A stretch of DNA of 40,622 nt from Calditrichota bacterium. GTDB lineage: Bacteria > Calditrichota > Calditrichia > RBG-13-44-9 > J042. This document shows, one piece after another, positions 14,923 to 22,832 of this stretch (the first letter of the stretch is position 1; every line of letters starts with the position of its first letter). Position numbers and translations under genes: made by a program. The DNA is taken from contig RFHE01000334.1 of NCBI GenBank assembly GCA_003696445.1, positions 1-40,622 on the forward strand, given 5' to 3'. The notes beneath the pieces are model-generated. The model saw nothing but the letters and a program-made list of their open reading frames with translations, had not been told where the DNA came from and ran no database searches.

Positions 14923-16266
14923 ATGAAGCTTTCTCAGAACGAACTTAACCTCCTGAACGATCAGATCAGCGAACACATGAACCACATCCTCAAATGCACC
15001 GTACCGGATGAACGATATGGTCGCTTACTGCTGGCTAGCCCGCCGGATCGGCGCTACCCCTACATTTATCCTCGGGATGTGAGCAGTGCCTGCCAGTTGT
15101 TTCGTCGGGTAGCTGGTTCCCGGCATCAATACGATGCCGGCCCCACTGCCTTCCAGCTTCTGGAAGCCATGGCCCGGTTCATGAAAGATGTACAACGGTC
15201 CGATGGTTTCTGGGGACAACGATACAGCTTGCAGGGCGAAGATAAAAGCATTTACAAGCAGGAAGATAATATTGCCCATGGGATCGCCATTTTGTGCAAC
15301 TACTTACTTACCGCTCACCGGCTCCAAAAACCGATCCCCGATTTGCAGGACTATTTGCAGGCAGTGGATAAGGCTGTGCAGTTTGCCTTGAAACACAATT
15401 ACCACAGTGAACTCAATCTATTCTATTCCACCACCGCCATTCATGAATCGGCCATTGAAGAAGGCTATACCTGCTGGGTGAATCTCGCCTATCAATACGC
15501 CTTTATGCTTACCCGGGAGGTGGATATGGTGTTTCAAGAAAAAAGTATTATGGATCCCCAATGCTTGGAATTATGCGCCCACTTCGAGTACTCGGTTCGT
15601 GAATTGTTTATGGCGGGCGACCGTTACTTCCGGCGCTTTAATAAGTTCGGCCATATGGATTTGCGGCCCGATGTGACCCTATTGAGCCCGTTTTATTTTG
15701 GCTATGTTAAATACACGAGGGAATTGGAAAGATCGGTGGCCTACATCGAATCCCATCTCTGCGATCCGGAATTGGGCATGGTGATGCGCTATTTGCCATT
15801 CTACAAGGACTTTGACACCCACGTCCACGCCGGTAACGGCCCCTGGCTGCAGTACACCGCCATTTTAGCCCAGTATCACTTTTGGAATGGAAATCGTGAG
15901 CGTGGCGAACAGTTGTTAAACATGATAAACCAATATCGCAACGAGCAGGGGGAAATTCCGGAACATCTGTCCACCTGCGAACGATTTTACGAGTTCATGG
16001 AAAAAGAATGGCGTACCGGCATCGATTTTGAAAAGGAGTTTTACAAGCCCATTTTGTTGGACAATCTGGATTTCGGCCACATTCTGGAAGAAGCAAACAA
16101 CATGGCCCGGTCCTACAAGCGAACGGGAGAGAAATGCATGATTTTAAATAAAAAGATAAAAGGCGGGGGCTACATTCAATTTGCCACCCCTTTGATGTGG
16201 TCCCACGTGGAATACGCGCGGGCCTTGCTGGTTAGGGCAGGAGACTGGTGGCGCATGCGCAATTAG
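14923..16266 (+). CDS. GH15-like six-hairpin (alpha/alpha) glycosidase-family protein
   Basis: 447 residues with no signal peptide, so probably cytoplasmic. The pattern YPYIYPRDVSSACQLFRRV near residue 45 is like the (Y/W)PRD.. segment of GH15 glucoamylases and related six-hairpin enzymes. ESAIEEGYTCWVN near residue 178 and GEIPEHLS near residue 345 are like the acidic catalytic and substrate-loop regions (the second acid in GH15 being in a GxxPEQ context). This supports an alpha-glucan or disaccharide hydrolase or phosphorylase-like role, but the catalytic residues are assigned only by pattern. ATG 14923 follows GAGG. The gene is 54 bases after the flavoprotein fusion, so it may be read through from the msrP operon, though a functional link is not obvious. 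Confidence 0.6.
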   Translation: MKLSQNELNLLNDQISEHMNHILKCTVPDERYGRLLLASPPDRRYPYIYPRDVSSACQLFRRVAGSRHQYDAGPTAFQLLEAMARFMKDVQRSDGFWGQRYSLQGEDKSIYKQEDNIAHGIAILCNYLLTAHRLQKPIPDLQDYLQAVDKAVQFALKHNYHSELNLFYSTTAIHESAIEEGYTCWVNLAYQYAFMLTREVDMVFQEKSIMDPQCLELCAHFEYSVRELFMAGDRYFRRFNKFGHMDLRPDVTLLSPFYFGYVKYTRELERSVAYIESHLCDPELGMVMRYLPFYKDFDTHVHAGNGPWLQYTAILAQYHFWNGNRERGEQLLNMINQYRNEQGEIPEHLSTCERFYEFMEKEWRTGIDFEKEFYKPILLDNLDFGHILEEANNMARSYKRTGEKCMILNKKIKGGGYIQFATPLMWSHVEYARALLVRAGDWWRMRN

Positions 16267-16331
16267 TTTCTTGCCGGCGTACTTCTTTCTTCAACAGAGG
16301 CCAATGCCACCGGCAAACCAACCAACTCAAC

Positions 16332-16664
16332 TCAATGGCCCCGCAGACCATAAACCGAATCCACAGGCAGGGTAAAAGCGATACCATTGCCCGGCTCCTC
16401 CAGCGAACCGACCACCTGTTCAATGGCTTTTATTAGAGGCACTTCTTTTTCTTCGGGAATGAGGGTAAAAATGGTTTTGTTGGCCGGACGGCTACCTTCC
16501 ATTAATTGGCGGAAGCCGGCAAAAATGGGGATATCGTGGGCCAGAATGGAGCCCATGCCCACGCTGTCCAGGATGGTGGCGCCACCAATTTCCATCTCCA
16601 GGAAGACCTCCAGAATTTCCTCCAGGAGCTCCTCCCGGTTCAGCACAAAAAAGAACGCTTTCAT
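16332..16664 (-). CDS. PII-like signalling protein
   Basis: 110 residues. The pattern (short beta strand MKAFFFVL, helix, GGATILDSVGMGS, a disordered middle loop, then VPLIKAIEQVVG, PGNGIAFTLPVDSVYGLRG) fits the ferredoxin-like, trimeric PII superfamily. The T-loop lacks the RGxEY uridylylation site of GlnB/GlnK, so it is a PII-like protein, not a classical one. Its start overlaps the PTS IIA stop by four bases (ATGA), showing tight translational coupling. PII-like proteins usually bind a nucleotide or small ligand and control a partner; the coupling to a phosphotransferase IIA suggests a shared sensing circuit. Function of the pair is inferred. Confidence 0.7.
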   Translation of the reverse strand: MKAFFFVLNREELLEEILEVFLEMEIGGATILDSVGMGSILAHDIPIFAGFRQLMEGSRPANKTIFTLIPEEKEVPLIKAIEQVVGSLEEPGNGIAFTLPVDSVYGLRGH

Positions 16665-17134
16665 GCACTCAGTTCGAAATATTGGGATTCTTCTGCTTTG
16701 AGAATCTCATAAATTTCCTGGGGCGAGCTACTCTGCAGGATGCGGCTTCGGACCTCTTCCTTCATGATGATGCGAGAGATACGGCTCAGGAGGCGAACAT
16801 GGGTTCCAGGGTCATCTTCGGGGCCGATGAGGAGAAAAATGATGTGGGCCGGCTTCTGGTCCAGGGATTCGAAATCCACGCCTTCCGGGTGCACCCCCAG
16901 GGCAATGGCAAAGCGCGGACATTTGTACTTGCAGTGGGGAATAGCCACACCATGGCCTACACCGGTGGTCATAATTTTTTCCCGATCCAACACCGCCTGA
17001 AGTGCTTTTTCCTTTTCGTCCACCAAACCTTGTTCGGCAATCACATCAATCAGTTCCTTAATGACTTCAATCTTGTTCCGGCCTTGCAGAGGAACCTTGA
17101 TGAATTCCGGTGTGAGCAAATCGATTAGTTTCAT
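16661..17134 (-). CDS. PTS EIIA domain protein (fructose/nitrogen class)
   Basis: 157 residues, a complete EIIA(Fru/Ntr) domain. The phospho-acceptor histidine is in GHGVAIPHCK (His67), the class signature. No EIIB, EIIC, HPr or enzyme I gene lies nearby, so this looks like a regulatory phosphotransferase domain in the manner of PtsN rather than part of a sugar transporter. GGAGG-type sequence (AGGAGGAC) lies just upstream of the ATG at 17134. The downstream PII-like gene overlaps it by four bases, and the small CPCGC gene ends 66 bases upstream on the same strand, giving a probable three-gene operon. Confidence 0.88.
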   Translation of the reverse strand: MKLIDLLTPEFIKVPLQGRNKIEVIKELIDVIAEQGLVDEKEKALQAVLDREKIMTTGVGHGVAIPHCKYKCPRFAIALGVHPEGVDFESLDQKPAHIIFLLIGPEDDPGTHVRLLSRISRIIMKEEVRSRILQSSSPQEIYEILKAEESQYFELSA

Positions 17135-17200
17135 GGTAAAAAGTCCTCCTGGTTCAAGAAGCTAATTTCACACCGGGTATGTTTTAAATCAATGGATAAA

Positions 17201-17530
17201 TCACAGCACCGGTTCAGCCATGGCTTCTCTTTTCTCCTGCGAGATGTTCATGGGTTCATCCTGCTCTACTGTTGGATCACCTACCTCCAGATGCAATCTG
17301 GCCCGGCATCCGCAGGGACAGATGAATTCAATTTCCTGTACAGTGCCATCGCGCTGATGAATGAGGATTTCCGGTCGGAGTTCGTTCAAGTCCCCGGCCT
17401 CAAACACTTGCACCTGACCGGCTTCCTTTAATCGCTCCGCTTTAATCACTTTACGGTTCCCACGGCGCAGCAGGGGACGTTGAATTTGTTGGTGCGGTTG
17501 CTCAAATAACGAATGAAATTCCTTTTCCAT
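17201..17530 (-). CDS. Small protein with a CPCGC motif, unknown function
   Basis: 109 residues, starting at ATG 17530 with AGGG about nine bases upstream. The N-terminal half is charged and helical-looking. Near residues 66-78 comes EIEFICPCGCRARLHLEVG, where CPCGC resembles a metal-binding knuckle, followed by an acidic tail. Not a family I can name. It is the first gene on a strand with the PTS IIA and PII-like genes and diverges from the barrel gene at 17669. The even codon use and the ribosome-binding site favour a real gene, but the case is not as strong as for its neighbours. Confidence 0.55.
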   Translation of the reverse strand: MEKEFHSLFEQPHQQIQRPLLRRGNRKVIKAERLKEAGQVQVFEAGDLNELRPEILIHQRDGTVQEIEFICPCGCRARLHLEVGDPTVEQDEPMNISQEKREAMAEPVL

Positions 17531-17602
17531 GCTCGGCCCTACATCCCTGTTTTTTATTCCATTATCGGTTGTTCCACAGGCCGGGTTGAGTAAAAAAGAT
17601 TT

Positions 17603-17631
17603 TTGAACTGATTTGCTCGTTTATTTAATTT
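17603..17631 (+). promoter_or_regulatory. Possible promoter for the outer-membrane protein gene
   Basis: TTGAAC, a 17-base spacer and TAATTT, about 38 bases upstream of the ATG at 17669, in an AT-rich 138-base divergent intergenic region. The matches are modest. Confidence 0.3.
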
Positions 17632-17668
17632 GGTACCAAGACAAGAACCCCAAGCAAAGGAGCTCGGT

Positions 17669-18955
17669 ATGGAAAGTAAGCGTGTCTGGTGGGCAGTGTT
17701 GCTGGTGCTGTGGCTGGCAATAAGCGGTTCCACGCAAATCTTTCAGGACCCTTACCTGGAACCTGAACAGAGCAGGTTATTGGGTGGGCTGGGAATGACC
17801 TGGATCGATGATCAGCCCTACACCACATTTACCCTGGCTCCGGATTTCGCTTTCGGCAAATTTGGGTTTGGTCTGTACTTCCAACTGTTGTTCGATAATC
17901 AAAACGGATTTCAGCTGCGTAAAGACGAGTACAAAGGTGGGGTAGGCCTTCTGCGGGCGGTACGCTACGTGCGATACGGGCATAAGTACGATCCGGTTTA
18001 TTTGCGGCTGGGTAGTATCGAAAGTTATACCATGGGCAGCGGCTTCCTGATGTGGAATTACAACAACGCCTCCAATTACGACAAACGCAAGGTGGGGGTG
18101 GTTGCGGATCTGGATTTTGGTAAAATCGGGATCGAGAGCATTTACAGCAGCCTGGCCAATCTGGAAATTGTGGGGGGGAATTTTTACCTTCGTCCGTTTC
18201 GCTTCATGAATCCGGTGCCGCCGTTGCTAGGCCGTTTTCGGGTGCATGCCACTTACTTGCACGACGACCGGCTGTTGGGTGGAACGCTTCTGGACAGTAC
18301 CGAAACACTGGATGTACTGGGCTTTGGTGCCGATCTGCAGTGGCTGGACCTGCCTTTTCTTAAAAGCGCTGTTTACTGGGATTACGGTAAAATTATCCAT
18401 TTTGGTAGTGGGAACGCGGTGGGGATTAATGCGATTTTTCCGGACTTGATCGGCGTGTTTGGGCTTGGTGCTCGGTTCGAGAAACGCTATTTGGGTGCCC
18501 AGTTTATCCCCAGCTTGTTCGGTCCGCTCTACGAACTCAACCGGAACCTAGGCGTGACGGCCATGCTCCAGGCTCAGCCTAAAACAGAGGGCTACTTTGG
18601 GGAGCTTTCCGGACACGTGATCAAGCGAATTCGCCTGATCGGGAGCTTCCAGAAATTGAACGGCATCTCCCACAGCGGCATTCTTCATCTGGAGGCCTCG
18701 GCCCCACGGCTGGTGCCTCGCTTCGAGCTGCGCGCCTATTACGACAAAACCAACATCGAAACGTTTAAAGATGCCCGCACACTGGACTTTAATTCGGTAG
18801 CCACCGTGGAAGTAGGCTATCAACTGAATCGCTTCTTAATGCTGACAACTATTTACCGCTGGTACTGGGTTGAACAGACCGATGCCTCGGGCCTTACGGT
18901 TTACAAACCGGTGGAACGCATCGAACCCAGAATATCGTTTCATTACGCGTTTTAG
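17669..18955 (+). CDS. Predicted outer-membrane beta-barrel protein
   Basis: 428 residues from ATG 17669, which follows AAAGGAG at good spacing; the tracked start at 17630 is too long. A signal peptide (VWWAVLLVLWLAISG) precedes the mature protein. The rest is a series of amphipathic strands with many aromatic residues at strand ends (YVRYGHKY.., FGFGLYFQLLF..), ending in SFHYAF with terminal phenylalanine, as for proteins assembled by BAM. No known family name is given. The closing phenylalanine and glycine/tyrosine-rich strands suggest a barrel of 14 or more strands. comF follows at 52 bases. Confidence 0.75.
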   Translation: MESKRVWWAVLLVLWLAISGSTQIFQDPYLEPEQSRLLGGLGMTWIDDQPYTTFTLAPDFAFGKFGFGLYFQLLFDNQNGFQLRKDEYKGGVGLLRAVRYVRYGHKYDPVYLRLGSIESYTMGSGFLMWNYNNASNYDKRKVGVVADLDFGKIGIESIYSSLANLEIVGGNFYLRPFRFMNPVPPLLGRFRVHATYLHDDRLLGGTLLDSTETLDVLGFGADLQWLDLPFLKSAVYWDYGKIIHFGSGNAVGINAIFPDLIGVFGLGARFEKRYLGAQFIPSLFGPLYELNRNLGVTAMLQAQPKTEGYFGELSGHVIKRIRLIGSFQKLNGISHSGILHLEASAPRLVPRFELRAYYDKTNIETFKDARTLDFNSVATVEVGYQLNRFLMLTTIYRWYWVEQTDASGLTVYKPVERIEPRISFHYAF

Positions 18956-18973
18956 CTGAAAGTCATGTTTGCC

Positions 18974-18997
18974 GGTGCAGCCCCTGCGGGTTGCACC
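18974..18997 (+). other. Intercistronic hairpin before comF
   Basis: GGTGCAGCCC (18974-18983) pairs with GGGTTGCACC (18988-18997): ten pairs including one G-U, loop CTGC. It ends ten bases before the comF ATG and has no T run after it, so it is not a normal terminator. It could act on mRNA stability or on comF translation. Confidence 0.6.
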
Positions 18998-19007
18998 ACC
19001 CTGAAAA

Positions 19008-19733
19008 ATGAAGCGCCGCCAGCATCTGCAGAGGCTGTACCGTTGGTTGCAGCCGTTAATGGATCTGTTTTTTCCACCCCGATGTTTGCACTGTGACAAA
19101 GTTCTCCCCGGGCCGGAACAGCAAGTGTGGCTTTGCCAGGGCTGCCGGCAACAATTAAAGCCCCTTCCCCTATCTCAGGCCAAGGCACTGGTACTGGACC
19201 GTCTGGAAACCGTTTACCTGGAACACTTGCTGGTGGGTTGGGAATTTACCCCCGAAATTCGCAGCCTGGTTCACCATCTCAAATATCAAAAAATGCCCGG
19301 ATTGGGCATCTGGCTGGGAAGCCGGCTGGCAAACCGATTTGCCTGCGAGTTGAACAGACTGGATCACTTGAAGATTTTGCCCGTGCCTCTGCATCCAATT
19401 CGCCAGCGGGAAAGGGAGTACAATCAGAGCCTACAAATTGCCCGGGGTTTGGTTCAGACACTGCCTAAATTGTGCCTTCTGGCGAAAGGCTTACAGCGCA
19501 TTCGAGCAACCGTTTCCCAGACCGGCTTAAACCGCCAGCAGCGCCGGGAGAATGTGACCGGGGCCTTTGCACTTGCTGAAGGATGGAAACCAGAGGGAGC
19601 AAACCTGCTGCTGGTGGATGATGTGGTAACCACTGGCGCCACTTTGAACGAGTGCGCACGCGTACTGAAAGCAGCGGGCGCTAGCCGCGTCTGGGGTATT
19701 GCCGTGGCCACCCCACCGCTGGATGAAAGCTGA
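19008..19733 (+). CDS. comF: ComF-family phosphoribosyltransferase-like protein
   Basis: 241 residues. The start has the family zinc-ribbon CLHC (26-29) and CQGC (43-46), preceded by LFFPPRC, and the C-terminal half a type I phosphoribosyltransferase fold with the PRPP loop VDDVVTTGAT (203-212). The usual LHPxRxxxREYNQS motif is present at residues 128-141. ComF is a cytoplasmic accessory protein for handling of incoming DNA in natural transformation; some non-competent bacteria also keep it, so no claim about competence is made. An in-frame stop just before ATG 19008 fixes the start; no good ribosome-binding site is visible, and a stable hairpin lies in the short gap, which suggests coupled or controlled translation. 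Confidence 0.93.
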   Translation: MKRRQHLQRLYRWLQPLMDLFFPPRCLHCDKVLPGPEQQVWLCQGCRQQLKPLPLSQAKALVLDRLETVYLEHLLVGWEFTPEIRSLVHHLKYQKMPGLGIWLGSRLANRFACELNRLDHLKILPVPLHPIRQREREYNQSLQIARGLVQTLPKLCLLAKGLQRIRATVSQTGLNRQQRRENVTGAFALAEGWKPEGANLLLVDDVVTTGATLNECARVLKAAGASRVWGIAVATPPLDES

Positions 19734-19755
19734 CCTGGCGGCAAAAGAAAGCACC

Positions 19756-21168
19756 TTAGAATTTGAAAATCTGAAAAATGCCCTTCTTTTTTTCCTTCCG
19801 GCGTTCGGCCACGAACTGATCGATGATGTCCCGGTCGATGTGTTCCTCCAGTAACAGTTGTTCCATTTCCTCGGGCGCAGCGTCCCGGTGGCGGTTAAAA
19901 ATTTCACGTGCTCTTTGCTCATCCCTTTCCCATTTGCGGGAAACGAGCGCCTCCCGGCGCGGGCTGTCTTCTTGCACGATTTGTTGCAGGCGCTTTTCTT
20001 GAACCTTAAGCGATTTAATGGTCTCATCGCTGTCTTTCAGCTTGCTGAAGGAGCGAATTCGCTGGCGGGTCTCTTGCAGGGTTCGCCCGGCCAGATTAAG
20101 CAACATTTCATTGTATTTCAGGGCAAAGTAATAATCGCCCACCTTCTCGTACAGGTAAGAGAGCAGGCGAAGCACCGCCAAATAGCGAAGGGGAGTTTGG
20201 TCAAAGCTATGCGAATCGGCCATTTTGCGGAAGTATTGGATCGCTCCCTGAACAGCCTTGCGCTCGTCTGTGGGCAATTCCGGCCAGTTGGCGCTCAACA
20301 TTTTCAAATAATCCCGATAGGTCTTAAACGTGTAAAAAGGCTCCTCAAGGGCATCGTCGTCCATCTGGGCCAAGCGTGCCTTACAGGTTTCGCCCAGGGC
20401 GTAGAATTGCTGTAGCAGCTCAAAGAAGCCGTCCATTTGTTCCAACGTGGTTTTGTAAAGCCGATTCAGCTCCTCCTCGAACAACTTCCAAAAGGCCTGG
20501 CCATTATGGGCCTCTTCCTGGGCCACCTGCTGCTCCACCCAGCCATTCAGTTCTTCCAGATCGTGCAAGGCATTCAGATAGTGGCCCTGCAAACGCTCCT
20601 GTCGCTTAAAGAACTCCTTGAGCCCCTCTTCCAGACCGCGGACCTCCACCCGGTGTTCGGCCATGCGAAACAGCCAAGAAACCCGCAAATACAGTCGGGC
20701 GATTTTCTCATCGTTGCGGGAAAATTCGCTGGGGAGGTGCTGTATGTACAGGGCCAGCAGGTGCAGATTCATCAGGTCGGTGGTTGTTTCCGGAGGATAG
20801 GTAATAAACCGAACCAGGCGCTGGATGACCAAATCCTGGCGGGCCTGAGCCCGGTAGGCTTTTTGCAACGATCCGAAAAGGCCCAATCCCTGCCGATACT
20901 CCGGCTTAAGAAATGCCGGACGCTCGTCGGTGTAGAAACAGTGCGGGCAGTGCCACAAATGAAAATAATAGATGCTGAATCGATTGTGGACGGGATTAAC
21001 CCACTGGTAGTCGCTGATAAAGTAATCCGGATCCCTTTTTTTAACAATGTAGGAGCGATCCCGAAGATACTGATGAACTGCCGACTTTCCGCACATGGGA
21101 CAGACAGCTTCTTTTTCAAAATAAGGTAGGTCAATGCCTTTCCTGGCAGTGGCCTGAGTGGCTTCCAT
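19756..21168 (-). CDS. DUF2225-family protein with N-terminal zinc-binding cysteines
   Basis: 470 residues from ATG 21168, downstream of GAGGGAG; the tracked start at 21243 would add 25 residues without sequence support. The N-terminus carries CPMC (23-26) and CPHC (74-77), then a long helical part. The pattern YFEKEAVCPMCG.. WHCPHCFYTDERPAFL is typical of DUF2225. Residues around 200-310 and 355-395 look like TPR-like helical pairs (LRLLSYLYEKVGDYYFALKYNEMLLN). The C-terminus is strongly charged and coiled-coil-like. A cytoplasmic zinc-binding TPR protein is the best description; its function is unknown. It is convergent with comF with only 22 bases between them. Confidence 0.75.
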   Translation of the reverse strand: MEATQATARKGIDLPYFEKEAVCPMCGKSAVHQYLRDRSYIVKKRDPDYFISDYQWVNPVHNRFSIYYFHLWHCPHCFYTDERPAFLKPEYRQGLGLFGSLQKAYRAQARQDLVIQRLVRFITYPPETTTDLMNLHLLALYIQHLPSEFSRNDEKIARLYLRVSWLFRMAEHRVEVRGLEEGLKEFFKRQERLQGHYLNALHDLEELNGWVEQQVAQEEAHNGQAFWKLFEEELNRLYKTTLEQMDGFFELLQQFYALGETCKARLAQMDDDALEEPFYTFKTYRDYLKMLSANWPELPTDERKAVQGAIQYFRKMADSHSFDQTPLRYLAVLRLLSYLYEKVGDYYFALKYNEMLLNLAGRTLQETRQRIRSFSKLKDSDETIKSLKVQEKRLQQIVQEDSPRREALVSRKWERDEQRAREIFNRHRDAAPEEMEQLLLEEHIDRDIIDQFVAERRKEKKKGIFQIFKF

Positions 21169-21211
21169 GCAACGGTTCTCCCTCTTTAACCGTTCTCTTT
21201 TATTGTCGCCA

Positions 21212-21241
21212 GAAAATGACATTTCTTGACACGCCATTTTC
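21212..21241. promoter_or_regulatory. Spaced palindrome upstream of the DUF2225 gene
   Basis: GAAAATG (21212-21218) and CATTTTC (21235-21241) are a perfect 7-base inverted repeat with 16 bases between them. Within it, on the minus strand, TGTCA occurs twice in direct repeat. It could be an operator; the evidence is symmetry alone. Confidence 0.25.
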
Positions 21242-21390
21242 AATCACCAAAGCTTTCCACAGCGGGTAAGAGGAAAGGTCATAGAAGCAGGGAAAAGCCC
21301 TGATGCGACCGGCAGGGATTGGTTCCGGGGATAAACTTTGGCTAACAAAGCACGCCAAAGCAGGGGTTGTCTTAAAACCTGCCGCCCCGA

Positions 21391-22809
21391 TTAATCTCCG
21401 CCGTTGTCCTGAATGGTTGGATTTTCAGGAAAGCGGGAGTCTTCCAGATATTGCTCCCATTCCGGATGATGGACTTCCTTACTGTAGCTGGAGTGAACCA
21501 ATTGGTAGTCGCCAAAACCGGTAAAATCCGCAAAGACAAACACGACCCCTTCCTCAAGCCGGTTGTAGTGCCAAACTTCGTAGGGCTTCATGTTGCTACG
21601 CGACACATTGCGGTCAATCTGATCAGGACGCCCGTAAGTTAACAGCACCCGCCCCCGGTCGCTCTCCCAACCCGGCTTGTTTTTAATGGTGAAATGTTCG
21701 TTGGCATAGTAAACCAGGGTTAAATACTCCTGGCGATACTCATTTTCCGGGGTCTCAGGATTGGTATCCCGCCGTTTCCAGAAATCGATGAGAAAATCGA
21801 TCTTTCCCTCCCGGTTCAGGCTCTCCCACACCTTTTTTTCTGCATCGGTGGCTACATAGCGGGCATAATTAAATTCTTCATCCAGCTTTTCTTCCGGTTG
21901 GGATTGGTAATAGAGACGTAGCTGCTGGTAAAAATCGGAAATGGTCACCGAAGCAAATTGATCGGCGTGCTTGAACATTAAAAATCGCCGGGTTTTCTGA
22001 ACAAGCTCGCCGGTATCGTCGTCGCGTACCTGTAAATGGAAATTGTAGGGTTTGCCCTCCAGGGTAACAATATTGTAGCCGCCGATGATAGCCGCATCTT
22101 TGCCCTTTTTAGAGTAGGTCTTGGCCGGGAAGCGCCTAATCTCATTGCCTTCCATGTCTGTTACATAGGCTTCAACGGTGTAAGTGCCTTTCTCGCCGGG
22201 TGGGGCCAGGTTGTACACTTCCGCGTAGTAGTAAATCACCGGCAATTTAACCCCGTAGATGCCGGATGGGTTGGGGATCACTTGAAAACGCCCTTTGCTG
22301 AAACGCCCCGTGCCCCTGGCGGGCATAATTCGAGTACAAAGCTGCAGGTCGCTGATGGAAAACCGATCGGTCGGGTAGGGATGCACAACCGGGGTAAACT
22401 CAAATTCGCCCTGGCGCTGCCCCTCCAGGTCCTTGACAATCAGACGTACCCGATAATCGCCCTGGCGCACTTTGTAGGCATACATATCTAGAAACTGGCG
22501 GCCTGGTGTAATCTGGGCCATGGAGGGCACCTGATCGACAAAATTTTTATCCTGGGCTAGCAAAAGAGAGTCGCCGTCGTAAATCTCAATCCGGGTCGTA
22601 AAACGAGCCTGAAATCCGGAGTCGGAAGCCACGTAGCGCATGTTTTTCTGGTAAAAAGAAAGATACACCTCCATAAAACACCGATTGGAATCGGCCTTAA
22701 ACAGCGCATAATCCACCTGCAGGGGAATGTAGCTGGCCTGTTGCCCGAAAACCAAACCGGCAACTAAGGAAACAAAAAGTACCGGGAGGAGAGCGTAGCG
22801 CAGGTTCAT
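21391..22809 (-). CDS. GWxTD-domain protein, exported
   Basis: 472 residues from ATG 22809 with GGGAG upstream. A signal peptide (MNLRYALLPVLFVSLVAGLVFG) leads to beta-rich Ig-like regions over residues 30-290. The last 150 residues carry the domain pattern: FLIDFWKRRDTNP, an arginine-rich EYRQEY stretch, RVLLTYGRPDQI and PYEVWHY. GWxTD proteins are largely restricted to FCB and Gemmatimonadetes-like bacteria, and their role is unknown. The start is 23 bases after the smc stop on the same strand, so co-transcription with smc is very likely. That pairing is notable because one product is exported and the other works on DNA; coupling may only be one of convenience. Confidence 0.85.
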   Translation of the reverse strand: MNLRYALLPVLFVSLVAGLVFGQQASYIPLQVDYALFKADSNRCFMEVYLSFYQKNMRYVASDSGFQARFTTRIEIYDGDSLLLAQDKNFVDQVPSMAQITPGRQFLDMYAYKVRQGDYRVRLIVKDLEGQRQGEFEFTPVVHPYPTDRFSISDLQLCTRIMPARGTGRFSKGRFQVIPNPSGIYGVKLPVIYYYAEVYNLAPPGEKGTYTVEAYVTDMEGNEIRRFPAKTYSKKGKDAAIIGGYNIVTLEGKPYNFHLQVRDDDTGELVQKTRRFLMFKHADQFASVTISDFYQQLRLYYQSQPEEKLDEEFNYARYVATDAEKKVWESLNREGKIDFLIDFWKRRDTNPETPENEYRQEYLTLVYYANEHFTIKNKPGWESDRGRVLLTYGRPDQIDRNVSRSNMKPYEVWHYNRLEEGVVFVFADFTGFGDYQLVHSSYSKEVHHPEWEQYLEDSRFPENPTIQDNGGD

Positions 22810-22832
22810 GGGAAACTCCCGAATTTAGCCAT

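Noticed and set aside
16271-16316. TTGCCGG/CCGGCAA inverted repeat between convergent genes, as a terminator
   Set aside because: Seven-base arms are separated by 32 bases and no T run follows on either strand.
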